Origin: Gemmataceae bacterium
GTDB lineage: Bacteria > Planctomycetota > Planctomycetia > Gemmatales > Gemmataceae
Length of the DNA stretch: 38,394 nucleotides
NCBI GenBank assembly: GCA_003136315.1
Contig: PLDW01000301.1
Location: 1-38,394, forward strand
Direction of reading: 5' to 3'
How positions within the stretch are numbered: the first letter of the stretch is position 1; every line of letters starts with the position of its first letter. Below, piece after piece: positions 16,722 through 24,943 of the stretch. Position numbers and translations under genes: made by a program. The notes under the pieces are model-generated. The model worked only from the letters and a program-made list of their open reading frames with translations, ran no database searches and was not told the DNA's origin.

Positions 16722-17756
16722 TCAGCCGACCGGCGACGGGTTCCGCTCCTTGAACCCGCGCTGGTGCCAGTAGGGGTAGGGAAGGGTGACCGCACTGGCC
16801 TCGTCCAACCTGGCGACCTGGGCGGGCGTCAAGCTCCAACCGACCGCAGCGAGGTTGTCCCGGAGTTGCTGCTCGTCGCGTGCCCCGATGATGACGGAGG
16901 AGACTGTGGGCCGCTGAAGGAGCCAGTTCAACGCGATTTGCGGCACGGTCTTGCCAGTCTCCTTTGCCACGACGTCGATCGCATCCACGACCTTGTACAC
17001 GAACTCGTTGGCAACCGGCGGCCCCATCTCGTTGCTGAGTTGGCTGTTCAGTCGGCTGGTTTTCGGAAGTGGCTGACCCCGACGGACCTTTCCGGTTAGC
17101 CGACCCCAGCCCAGCGGGCTCCACACCACGGCCCCGACACCCTGATCCAGGCCAAGCGGCATCAATTCCCACTCGTAATCGCGGCCAATAAGCGAGTAGT
17201 AAGCCTGGTGAGCCACGTAGCGGGACCAGCCGTACTTCTGCGACACGTCGAGCGATTTCATCAAATGCCAGCCAGAGAAGTTCGAGCACCCGATGTACCG
17301 GACCTTCCCGGCCTTCACCAGATCGTCGAGTGCCGAGAGCGTCTCCTCGACCGGCGTCGTGGCGTCGAACCCGTGCATCTGGTAGAGGTCGATGTAGTCC
17401 GTCCCGAGCCGTTTCAGGGCCGCCTCGCACGACCGAATCAGATGGAACCGAGAAGATCCAACGTCATTGGGGCCGTCCCCAAACCGGAATGTGGCTTTGG
17501 TCGAGATGAGAACCTTGTCCCGCCGGCCCTTGATCGCCTGGCCGAGCACGTCTTCCGCGAGGCCGTTCGAGTAGATGTCGGCCGAGTCGAACATCGTGAG
17601 CCCGGCGTCCAGGCACACGTCGATGAGCCAGGCAGCCCCGCTCGCATCGGTGTTGCCCCAGGCGCGGAAAAACTCATTCCCGCCGCCGAACGTGCCGGTC
17701 CCGAGGCTCAAAACGGGCACCTTGAACCCCGACCGCCCCAACTGTCGGTATTCCAT
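16722..17756 (-). CDS. Aldo/keto reductase 2
   Basis: Second aldo/keto reductase (344 residues), related to but clearly different from the one downstream on the same strand. GAGGA lies six bases before the ATG, and the protein begins MEYRQLGRSGFKVPVLSLGT as expected. The catalytic tetrad is D57 (MFDSADIYSNG), Y62, K87 (LISTKATF) and H128 (YQMHGFD). Further landmarks are VRYIGCSNFSGWHL, VVWSPLGWGRLTGKVR and SSVIIGARDEQQLRDNL, the last being the cofactor phosphate-binding region. The enzyme probably uses NADPH and acts on an aldehyde or sugar; nothing nearby identifies the substrate. The gene is divergent from the first kinase gene, with 222 bases between them. Confidence 0.9.
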   Translation of the reverse strand: MEYRQLGRSGFKVPVLSLGTGTFGGGNEFFRAWGNTDASGAAWLIDVCLDAGLTMFDSADIYSNGLAEDVLGQAIKGRRDKVLISTKATFRFGDGPNDVGSSRFHLIRSCEAALKRLGTDYIDLYQMHGFDATTPVEETLSALDDLVKAGKVRYIGCSNFSGWHLMKSLDVSQKYGWSRYVAHQAYYSLIGRDYEWELMPLGLDQGVGAVVWSPLGWGRLTGKVRRGQPLPKTSRLNSQLSNEMGPPVANEFVYKVVDAIDVVAKETGKTVPQIALNWLLQRPTVSSVIIGARDEQQLRDNLAAVGWSLTPAQVARLDEASAVTLPYPYWHQRGFKERNPSPVG

Positions 17757-17854
17757 CGCGTGTCCTCACGGAATGCGTCACCCACCGGGCAACCGGGTGG
17801 TAGGCGGGTATACCTCGCGACAGTTCCGGGGCTTACGCACGCGCACGGCACTTC

Positions 17855-17978
17855 TGATCCTGCCCTGTCCCGCAAAGCTATCCCTGGGTAAGTTGACTCC
17901 GATGCGGTCCCACAATCTTGGACAGCATGTGCCCCACGGGACACGCTGACAACGACAGCCATCAAACCCGGTGCGTGT
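17855..17978 (+). repeat. Upstream block of kinase 1, duplicated before kinase 2
   Basis: This block and positions 21517-21628 are diverged direct copies: both contain GATCCTG, CTGACTCCGA, GCGGTCCCA, ATCTTGG, GCCATCA and ACCCGGTGCGT in the same order, ending at the two kinase start codons. It shows that the tandem duplication included the promoter region. Neither copy has a recognisable ribosome binding site or -35/-10 pair. Confidence 0.85.
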
Positions 17979-20900
17979 ATGGACCCCCGCCCAAAACTTC
18001 CCGGCCTCGACTCGACCAACCTCTCCGGAAAGTCCGATCCCGCAACCCCGCGGCCAGACACTACGGGCGGGGACAGGGGCACAGTCCAGCGTCCGGCTGG
18101 TGAAGCGCCGCACGTCCTCAATGGTGATTTCCCATTTGGGTCAATCGCTGGCCCCATCCGCACCTCAGATGCGAGTCAGTCGGCGAGCTCATATCTCTTC
18201 CTCTCCCCAACCGAACACATCGGAGAACTCGGCCGGCTTGGCCCGTACCGGGTCGTCCGACTGCTGGGTGAAGGCGGAATGGGGTTCGTCTTCCGGGCCG
18301 AAGATGATGGACTCCAGAGGCCAGTCGCACTGAAAGTCATGCGTCCGGAGGTGGCGGCAGAGGCCACAGCCAAGGAGCGATTCTTGCGAGAGGGCCGCGC
18401 GGCAGCAGCGATTCAGTCGGATCACGTGATCACCATCTATCAGGTGGGAGAAGCAAATGGGGTTCCCTTCCTGGCGATGCAATATCTCGACGGCCAGAAT
18501 CTTGACCAGTGGCTGAAGAACTGGCAGAAGACCAAGAATCGGCCGGTCCAGGCGAGCGCCGTCGTCCGGGTCGCGAAAGATCTGCTCAAGGGCCTGGTGG
18601 CAGCCCACGAGAAGGGACTCATTCACCGGGACATCAAGCCGGCCAATCTGTGGGTCGAAGCCAAGACAAGCCGGATCAAGTTGCTCGATTTCGGGCTGGC
18701 CAAGGCGGATGGGTCGGACAAGGGACTGACCCACAGCGGGCAGGTGCTTGGGACAGCGGCATACATGGCCCCAGAACAGGCCCGGGGGCTCCACGTGGAT
18801 GCCCGGGCCGACCTGTTCAGCGTCGGAGTCGTCCTGCATCGGATGATCGCCGGCCAAAGTCCGTTTCAACAAAGCACGTACAACGCCACGATCATCGCTA
18901 TTGTGACCGAGGAACCGCCACCCGCAGCGTCGTTCGGAGTGGTTCCCGACGACCTGGCCGAATTGATCGATCGGCTGCTTGCCAAGCGCCCGGAAGACCG
19001 GCCAGCGAGTGCAAAGGCAGCCCTTGCAGTCGTGTTGGAGGTCGAGCAGCGACTTCGCAGTGGACTACCCCCTTCTTCGGGAGTCGTGGCGGTCCCAGGT
19101 GCCCCGGTTCGGCCTCCCGAGGTTCGACCCGGACCCGATCCGCGTGACGTCGTGGTGGACCAGATGGAGGCATTGGAGATCGTCGATGTTGTGAATCCGC
19201 TGACCGAGACAACGAATCGACCCGTTGCCACCCATCTCGTTCCTCGGGTTTCGGGACCACCACTACCCCGTCCGCCACGGCCTATTCCGCACAGCCCTGC
19301 GCCTCGAAGCCGTCCGTCTGTGCATGCTCTCCCGGTGGAACGAGAACGCGACATCGCCCCGAAGTGGAAGGGGCGGTGGGCCTTATACGGGATCATTGCG
19401 AGTGGGGTCGTCGCAGTGTTCTTGATCGGTGCGGTGGTAATGATCGTTGCCAAAATGCGGCCAGACCGGGAGAAGGCATCCAGTAGGTATAACGAACCAG
19501 ATGCGTCATCGACAGACAGAGGAAGTGGGTCTACCGCGCCAAGCGGTCTGGGCGCTCCGGGCGGGATATCGCCGCCCGGTGGTGGTATGCCGGGCGGTCT
19601 GCCAGGGCCAGGCGGGATATCGCCGCCCGGTGGTGGTATTCCAGGCGGTCTCCCAGGGCCGGGGGCGACAACACCACCCGGTGGTTTGCCGTCAGGGCCG
19701 GGGGCGACAACACCACCCGGTGGTTTGCCGTCAGGGCCGGGTTTGACAACACCGCCCAGTGGTTTGCCGCCAGGGCCGGGGCCGACAACACCACCCGGTG
19801 GTTTGCCGTCAGGGCCGGGGCCGACAACACCACCCGGTGGTTTGCCGTCAGGGCCAGGCGGGATAACGCCGTCCGGTGGTGGGGTAACCCTGCCAGGCGG
19901 TCCACCAGGGCCGGGTGGGATAAAGTCTCCCGGTAGTGGGGTACCCACGCAGGGCGGTACGCCAAGGCCAGGCCCGGCATGGGGGCCGTCCATTGGGGGG
20001 TGGGCGGAAAACCGTCCGCCGCTCGCGGGCCAGGTCAAGCCGTTCTACGCGATTGCGTTCGATGTTGAAAAAGGGGACGTTTATACGGTTTCACCGCACC
20101 CCATTGCAGAGAATACGACGGGCACCCTTCGGCGTTATGCTTACCCCAATTTCAAGCTCAAAGGTGAGTATCACCTGCCGAATCTTGCAACCCGGGCCGT
20201 TCTGGACCCCGCAGCAGGGCTACTTTACCTCGCGTCCGTGACGAATGGGAACCCTCGTGTTGCCAATGAAGCATTCGACCGGTCGTCGGCAATTGGGAAT
20301 GTGCAGATTTTCGACCTGAACTCGATCCGATCGGGCACGATTGCACAATCCGCCGCTATCAAACCGACCGCGACAGTGACCCTCAATCAAGTCATCAACG
20401 GGATGGAACTCTCACCGGATGGCAAATCGCTCTATGTGGTGACGAGCCACAAGATGAATAACAAGACAATATCAACACTTCGATGGATTAGTACGGGCGA
20501 GCAAAAATCTGTCAAATATCAGGAATTACCCGATTTCGCACTCGACATGTGCCTATCAGCGGACAAGAAGCATCTCCTCTTGATCGAGAATCTGAAGGTC
20601 AAGGGAGCTCCCAGCAATGTCAGGGTGTTTGATACTGTCAACTGGTCGTTTGATACACCGATCCAACTGCCGGGCTCTGCCAGTGACATCGCTCCAGCGA
20701 CTGGGGACCGGTTCGTGGCTGCGATACCCGACGATCCCGCCACGCCAGCGATTTCCAATCTGTACGTGTTTGATGGCGAGAGGACAAAGGTGGTGACCAT
20801 TCCCGGGTCGCAGGCCTCCAACAACAACTACGTCAAGTTCACCCCGGATTCAAAATACCTGTTCGTCACCTCATTCGGGGGGGTGCATCCGGGGGTTGCA

Positions 20901-21461
20901 AACCGAACCGGCAGGTCCGGTCTGCAACCCCCAGGCGGTGGTTTTGGGTCACCACTCCCTCGATTTGGGGGGAATCAGCCCTTTGGGTTCGGACAACTCC
21001 CAGGCAGCCTCGGGGCCACGGTTGGCGGGATCGAGAACGCAGGGCTTGATGTCTTCAAGGTATCCGATCCTGCAGACCCTCAAAGTTACAAGAAGGTGGC
21101 CTCGGTCCGCCAGTCCGGCAACTTGCATGTGGGCGGCTATTTCCACATCAGCCCAGATGGGAAATACATCGTCTTTCACACTGGGGCGGTGTTGGCAGTC
21201 GAACGCGTGACCGAAAACGCCGCCGCCGGATCTGAGGCAGGGGGCTTCGCGCTGCCAGGAGGCGGAACAGGCGGCTTCTCGCCGTCAGGGGGTGGTCCAG
21301 GGCCGGGTGGAGTCAACCCCACACCGCCTCTGATGGGGCCGGGGGGGGCGGGGCCAAAACCCATCCCGGGCGGGATAGCTCCTACTCCACCTCCCGGTGG
21401 TGGAAGCACCCCGCCAGACGGGTTTTCCTCGTCCGGTGCTGGGTCACCCACGTCCGTGTGA
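17979..21461 (+). CDS. Transmembrane Ser/Thr protein kinase with Gly/Pro repeat and propeller-like sensor
   Basis: Hanks-type protein kinase of 1160 residues. The kinase domain spans about 90-360, with the Gly loop GEGGMG (97-102), Lys119 in VALKV, the catalytic loop HRDIKPAN (216-223) and DFG (237-239), then GTAAYMAPEQARG. All residues needed for activity are present. A Pro-rich linker leads to a membrane helix (about 467-492, WALYGIIASGVVAVFLIGAV). Outside the membrane follows a Gly/Pro minisatellite (about 520-668). Next is a beta-propeller-like region (about 680-1085) with YVSPDG-like phrases such as MELSPDGKSLYVV, YVKFTPDSKYLFV and FHISPDGKYIVFH, then a second Gly/Pro-rich tail. The topology suggests a receptor kinase: inside kinase, outside sensor. 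The start is set by identity with kinase 2, which follows in tandem. Confidence 0.9.
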   Translation: MDPRPKLPGLDSTNLSGKSDPATPRPDTTGGDRGTVQRPAGEAPHVLNGDFPFGSIAGPIRTSDASQSASSYLFLSPTEHIGELGRLGPYRVVRLLGEGGMGFVFRAEDDGLQRPVALKVMRPEVAAEATAKERFLREGRAAAAIQSDHVITIYQVGEANGVPFLAMQYLDGQNLDQWLKNWQKTKNRPVQASAVVRVAKDLLKGLVAAHEKGLIHRDIKPANLWVEAKTSRIKLLDFGLAKADGSDKGLTHSGQVLGTAAYMAPEQARGLHVDARADLFSVGVVLHRMIAGQSPFQQSTYNATIIAIVTEEPPPAASFGVVPDDLAELIDRLLAKRPEDRPASAKAALAVVLEVEQRLRSGLPPSSGVVAVPGAPVRPPEVRPGPDPRDVVVDQMEALEIVDVVNPLTETTNRPVATHLVPRVSGPPLPRPPRPIPHSPAPRSRPSVHALPVERERDIAPKWKGRWALYGIIASGVVAVFLIGAVVMIVAKMRPDREKASSRYNEPDASSTDRGSGSTAPSGLGAPGGISPPGGGMPGGLPGPGGISPPGGGIPGGLPGPGATTPPGGLPSGPGATTPPGGLPSGPGLTTPPSGLPPGPGPTTPPGGLPSGPGPTTPPGGLPSGPGGITPSGGGVTLPGGPPGPGGIKSPGSGVPTQGGTPRPGPAWGPSIGGWAENRPPLAGQVKPFYAIAFDVEKGDVYTVSPHPIAENTTGTLRRYAYPNFKLKGEYHLPNLATRAVLDPAAGLLYLASVTNGNPRVANEAFDRSSAIGNVQIFDLNSIRSGTIAQSAAIKPTATVTLNQVINGMELSPDGKSLYVVTSHKMNNKTISTLRWISTGEQKSVKYQELPDFALDMCLSADKKHLLLIENLKVKGAPSNVRVFDTVNWSFDTPIQLPGSASDIAPATGDRFVAAIPDDPATPAISNLYVFDGERTKVVTIPGSQASNNNYVKFTPDSKYLFVTSFGGVHPGVANRTGRSGLQPPGGGFGSPLPRFGGNQPFGFGQLPGSLGATVGGIENAGLDVFKVSDPADPQSYKKVASVRQSGNLHVGGYFHISPDGKYIVFHTGAVLAVERVTENAAAGSEAGGFALPGGGTGGFSPSGGGPGPGGVNPTPPLMGPGGAGPKPIPGGIAPTPPPGGGSTPPDGFSSSGAGSPTSV
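19558..19850 (+). repeat. Minisatellite inside kinase 1
   Basis: Two units of about 51 bases (protein unit GPGGISPPGGGMPGGLP) are followed by five units of 39 bases at 19656-19694, 19695-19733, 19734-19772, 19773-19811 and 19812-19850. The protein unit is GPGATTPPGGLPS. The unit lengths are multiples of three, so copy-number changes would keep the frame. Units one and two of the 39-base set are identical to each other; the third is the most diverged. Confidence 0.92.
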
Positions 21462-21516
21462 CAACAACGGTGGGCCGGATAATCGCCCTGGGAGACAACC
21501 CCGGCCCGCATCTCTT

Positions 21517-21628
21517 CGATCCTGACCTGTCCCTCGAAGCCCTCCTGGGTTAAGCTGACTCCGAGGCGGTCCCACCATCTTGGGACTCTCGTCCGCGAAC
21601 CATGACGGCCATCAGACCCGGTGCGTCC
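21517..21628 (+). repeat. Upstream block of kinase 2, copy of the kinase 1 upstream block
   Basis: Direct counterpart of 17855-17978 (see that entry). At the place where this copy has an in-frame ATG (21602), the first copy has ACG. This argues that the true start of kinase 2 is the ATG at 21629, which aligns with the kinase 1 start. Confidence 0.85.
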
Positions 21629-23182
21629 ATGAACCCCCGTCCGAACCTTCCAGGCCTGGAATCGACCAAGCTGCCCAGCAAGCCCGGCACCGCGACCCCA
21701 CAGCCAAACACTCCACCGGCCGACACGGGCACAATCCAACGCCCAGCCGGCGTAGCGCCTAATGTCCTGGATGATGGTCCCCCGACCCGGTCGAGGGCAG
21801 GCTCCGTTCGCGATTCCGACCGGAACCTTCCCGTGGGTTCGTACCCCTTCCTCTCCCCAGCCGAACATAGCGGAGAACTCGGTCGGCTTGGGCCGTACCG
21901 GGTCGTCAGCTTGCTCGGTGAGGGCGGAATGGGGTTCGTCTTCCGGGCCGTGGACGATGCACTCCAGAGGCCCGTCGCCCTGAAAGTCATGCGCCCGGAG
22001 ATCGCGGCCGAAGCGAGTTCCAAAGCGCGATTCCTCCGTGAGGGCCGTACAGCGGGGGCTATCAGGTCGGACCATGTGGTCACGATCTATCAGGTGGGTG
22101 AGGCGAATGGGGTTCCGTACCTGGCGATGGAATACCTCGAAGGCCTGAATCTCGACGAGTGGCTGAAGAACTGGCAGACGATCAAGCAACGGCCGGTCCA
22201 GGCAATCGCCGTCGTCCGGGTTGCAAAGGATCTGCTCAAGGGCCTGGTGGCGGCCCATGAGAAGGGGCTGATCCACAGGGATATCAAGCCTGCCAACCTT
22301 TGGGTCGAGGCTGGAACGAGCCGCATCAAGCTGCTCGACTTCGGGCTGGCCAAGGCTGACGAGTTAGACAAGGGACTGACCCAAAGTGGACAGGTTCTCG
22401 GGACACCAGCCTACATGGCCCCGGAACAGGCACGGGGGCTCCGGGTCGATTTTCGGGCCGACCTGTTCAGCGTGGGGGTCGTTCTCTATCGGATGCTCTC
22501 CGGTCAGAGTCCCTTTCAACAAAGCTCGTACAACGCCACCATCATCTCCATTGCTACAGAGGACCCGCCTCCCGCGGCCTCATTCGGTCTGGTCCCGGAT
22601 GACATGGCCAGGTTGATCGATCGACTACTGGCCAAAAACCCAGAAAGCCGACCAGCGAGTGCAAGGATGGCCCTCTCAGTGGTTCTGGAAGTCGAGCAGC
22701 AACTCCGCCGATCGCCTGATGAACGTGAGCGAGCGCAGACAGACCGAGCCCCACAGGAAGGCGACCAAAAGCGACAGCTCGAGGAGGCCGAGCGGATGCG
22801 GATCGAAGCGGAAGTGGCCCGGAGGGCAAATGATGTGAGGCTCGAAACCACAATCGGGAAATCGATCGGCAACTTTGGCGGAACGAAGTCCGGTGAGAGT
22901 GGGAATGTGACAAACCTTCATATATCTGATAATTTAATCAAGATTAGGGCAGACAAATTGGACAAGGGGTCGATCCGCAAAGCCCCCACTCCGGAGGTCA
23001 AGAAGAGGGAGGTCGACATCTTCGAGGCCGACCTCAAGATCCCACCGATGACAGATCACTCCGGGTCCAAAGGAGTCGCTCCAGCCGGCGAGGAAAGCGA
23101 ATGTGACATCTTCGAGGCGGACATCGAGATCCCACCGATGCCGGATGACTCAGGGTCGGAGGAAATCGCTGTCGATGAGTGA
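21629..23182 (+). CDS. Cytosolic Ser/Thr protein kinase with duplicated DIFEAD tail motif
   Basis: Hanks-type protein kinase of 517 residues, a tandem paralogue of the preceding gene. From the ATG at 21629 the two proteins align without a gap for 360 residues: GEGGMG at 97-102, Lys119, HRDIKPAN at 216-223, DFG at 237-239. After that the proteins are unrelated. This one has a charged, probably coiled-coil stretch (about 363-405, KRQLEEAERMRIEAEVARRA), then an unknown part, then two copies of DIFEAD-x(2)-IPPM-x-D-x-SGS (residues 463-480 and 493-510). There is no membrane helix and no propeller, so it probably works in the cytosol. Whether it is activated by, or phosphorylates targets shared with, kinase 1 is open. 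An upstream in-frame ATG at 21602 is judged not to be used. Confidence 0.9.
   Translation: MNPRPNLPGLESTKLPSKPGTATPQPNTPPADTGTIQRPAGVAPNVLDDGPPTRSRAGSVRDSDRNLPVGSYPFLSPAEHSGELGRLGPYRVVSLLGEGGMGFVFRAVDDALQRPVALKVMRPEIAAEASSKARFLREGRTAGAIRSDHVVTIYQVGEANGVPYLAMEYLEGLNLDEWLKNWQTIKQRPVQAIAVVRVAKDLLKGLVAAHEKGLIHRDIKPANLWVEAGTSRIKLLDFGLAKADELDKGLTQSGQVLGTPAYMAPEQARGLRVDFRADLFSVGVVLYRMLSGQSPFQQSSYNATIISIATEDPPPAASFGLVPDDMARLIDRLLAKNPESRPASARMALSVVLEVEQQLRRSPDERERAQTDRAPQEGDQKRQLEEAERMRIEAEVARRANDVRLETTIGKSIGNFGGTKSGESGNVTNLHISDNLIKIRADKLDKGSIRKAPTPEVKKREVDIFEADLKIPPMTDHSGSKGVAPAGEESECDIFEADIEIPPMPDDSGSEEIAVDE
23015..23158 (+). repeat. Two-copy DIFEAD repeat in kinase 2
   Basis: Positions 23015-23068 and 23105-23158 are 54-base direct copies, still very similar at DNA level (both begin GACATCTTCGAGGC and contain ATCCCACCGATG). 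They encode an 18-residue acidic motif. The similarity of DNA and protein points to a recent duplication under selection for the motif. Confidence 0.88.
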
Positions 23183-23637
23183 AATCGCATCAAGGAAGAT
23201 ATAGCCGCAACCAGAACTCCTCGCAAGGCGGCATAGCCTTTTGTCTTCTCTCTATGTCTCTGTGGTTAGTGTTAGCTTATAAATCATAATTTAACCACAG
23301 AGACACAGAGGACACAGAGAGAAACCGAATACCTAGAAAAGCCAAATCTCCCCTCTCAGACTTTGTTTTCTCTCTGTGTCTCCGTGGTTAATATTGTTTT
23401 AAATCTTGGATCAATCACATAATAATCATTCGTATATCTCAGGAGAGATGTGTCCGCGCCGCGGGTGAAATCTCGGAATTCGCGCGTGATGCAAAGAAAT
23501 CGAGGGATTGCAGTTCAGAGTTCGACGCAAATACAATCGTAATTAAAATGGATGCCGGCCATTTCTTCTGAGCGATGGTGTTACCCTGATTACCACGTTG
23601 TTCCTCGCCCCGAATCTGAGCCCAGCCGGAGCCCCAG
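23183..23637. other. Intergenic region rich in repeats
   Basis: This gap of about 455 bases between kinase 2 and the SGNH hydrolase gene is AT-rich and carries the family C repeat (23243-23391, listed separately). The stretch 23540-23575 contains GGCCATTTCTTCT, which resembles one end of the family A repeat (GGGCCATTTCTTCT near 3784), and may be a decayed remnant. No gene is supported. Confidence 0.5.
23243..23391. repeat. Intergenic repeat family C, three units
   Basis: Three related units of about 26-32 bases occur: 23243-23268 (ends TCTCTGTGGTTA), 23291-23322 in inverted orientation (begins TTAACCACAGAGACACAGAG) and 23366-23391 (TCTCTGTGTCTCCGTGGTTA). The first and second units can pair as one hairpin, and the second and third as an alternative hairpin. 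I recall such 'CTCTGTGTCTCTGTGGT' units as common intergenic repeats in planctomycetes and some other phyla. Confidence 0.88.
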
Positions 23638-24321
23638 ATGACTCGCCTCCTCCTTCCTGCCGCCTTCCTCTTTGCCGCCCAGGCGGCCACGGCTGCCGAT
23701 CCGCCACGGGTGGTCCGGGAGAACATCGAATGGTTGGACGTCTGGGTGCCGGGCCACACCATTACGGACCAACCCCGGCTTCTCTTGATCGGGGACTCGA
23801 TCACTCGTGGGTACTACAACACGGTGGAAGCCAAGCTGAAAGGGAAGGCCGTGGTCGCCCGGCTGACAACGAGCAAGAGTCTGGGCGACCCCGCACTGCT
23901 CGATGAGGTTCGCTTGGTGCTGGGCCAGACGAAATTCGATGTGGTTCACTTCAACAATGGGATGCACGGTTGGGGGTATACTGAGGATGAGTATGCGAAA
24001 GCCCTCCCGGATCTCGTGGCTACCATCCGCAAGGGTGCGCCCACCGCCAAGCTCATCTGTGCCACCACAACGCCGGTCCGGATTGCCGGGAAGCCGGAGC
24101 TGTCGGACCCGAAGACCGACCGGGTGAAGGTTCGAAACAAGGCCGTGGCCGATGTCATGGACAAGGAGAAAATCCCGACCAATGACCTGTTTACGCTCGT
24201 GGCCGAAAAGCCCGAGTGGTTCTCTCAAGACGGCGTTCACCTGAACCCGAAGGGATCGACTGCACTGGGAGAGCAGGTGGCAGAGCATGTCCTCAAGTCG
24301 CTCGGCGGCAAGTCGAAGTGA
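23638..24321 (+). CDS. Exported SGNH/GDSL hydrolase
   Basis: Secreted esterase or deacetylase of the SGNH fold (227 residues). GGAG is six bases before the ATG. The signal peptide is MTRLLLPAAFLFAAQAATA. Block I is LLLIGDSITRG with the catalytic Ser54, block III is FNNGMHGWG with Asn107, and block V is DGVHLNPKG with Asp198 and His201, so the catalytic machinery is complete. The usual block II Gly is not obvious. Relatives without characterised substrates are common in planctomycetes; acetylated polysaccharide is a plausible target. A DUF6428-like gene follows 49 bases later on the same strand and could be cotranscribed. Confidence 0.88.
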   Translation: MTRLLLPAAFLFAAQAATAADPPRVVRENIEWLDVWVPGHTITDQPRLLLIGDSITRGYYNTVEAKLKGKAVVARLTTSKSLGDPALLDEVRLVLGQTKFDVVHFNNGMHGWGYTEDEYAKALPDLVATIRKGAPTAKLICATTTPVRIAGKPELSDPKTDRVKVRNKAVADVMDKEKIPTNDLFTLVAEKPEWFSQDGVHLNPKGSTALGEQVAEHVLKSLGGKSK

Positions 24322-24370
24322 CACTGCGGCCTGGTCGGAATTCTTGTCAACACCTGCTGGATGTATAGCT

Positions 24371-24835
24371 ATGGATATACGAATGAATGTGGGGATGCTC
24401 CGAACCGCACTCGAAACGGCCCCAGATGCCAGGTTGCATCTGATGCTACCCAGCGGCGAGTTCGTTCCGGCCCACTTCCACGTCACCGAGGTGGGTCGGG
24501 TCCACAAGGACTTTATCGACTGCGGCGGGACAACCCGGTCCACCACATCCTGCGTCCTCCAGGTGTGGGTGGCGGGCGATGTCGAACACCGACTCTCGAC
24601 CACCCGGCTGGCTGGTATCTTGCGGTTGGCCGCGCCGATTCTAGGCTCTGACGAGCTGCCGGTAGAGGTTGAGTACGAGGCCGGAGTCGTCTCACAATAT
24701 CCGGTGGCCGCGGCCGAGGTCACACCAGCGGGAGTACTGCTTCATCTGGGGAGCAAACACACCGACTGCCTGGCCCCAGAACGCTGTGGAGTGGGGGAAA
24801 ATGGAGCTTGCGGGCCGACTTTGGGCTGCTGCTGA
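24371..24835 (+). CDS. DUF6428-like protein with Cys-rich end
   Basis: Cytosolic protein of 154 residues that I recognise as DUF6428-like from its central block: LMLPSGEFVPAHFHVTEVGR, then DFIDCGGT and CVLQVWVAGDVEHRL. In Bacteroidota such genes often sit beside ArsR regulators and arsenic-resistance genes; none is here. The start at 24371 avoids overlap with the preceding gene and begins near the conserved part. An in-frame start at 24287 would overlap the hydrolase gene. The C-terminal 25 residues hold five Cys (133, 139, 147, 153, 154, ending LGCC), and the block HFH contributes His, so metal or metalloid binding is conceivable. That is inference only; the ribosome binding site is weak. 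Confidence 0.7.
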   Translation: MDIRMNVGMLRTALETAPDARLHLMLPSGEFVPAHFHVTEVGRVHKDFIDCGGTTRSTTSCVLQVWVAGDVEHRLSTTRLAGILRLAAPILGSDELPVEVEYEAGVVSQYPVAAAEVTPAGVLLHLGSKHTDCLAPERCGVGENGACGPTLGCC

Positions 24836-24943
24836 CATCGGCAGCACAAAGACGCTAAGCCGCATTGAGGAGTCGTTCGATGAAGTCGCACTCGGCCGCC
24901 CCGGAGGGCGGCATGGTGTTGGCGATCCGCTTGCTCTGCCCCC

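Noticed and set aside
16381-17430. 349-codon minus-strand frame over the two aldo/keto reductases
   Set aside because: It is a different frame of real genes, rich in Arg and Gly, and includes repeat-derived residues.
19558-19850. Possible CRISPR array or IS ends in the repeated stretch
   Set aside because: Units are adjacent with no spacers and encode a continuous Gly/Pro protein segment.
18866-20038. 390-codon minus-strand open frame with Gly/Pro repeats
   Set aside because: It is antisense to kinase 1 and its repeats mirror the minisatellite; no ribosome binding site, and the kinase frame on + is clearly the coding one.
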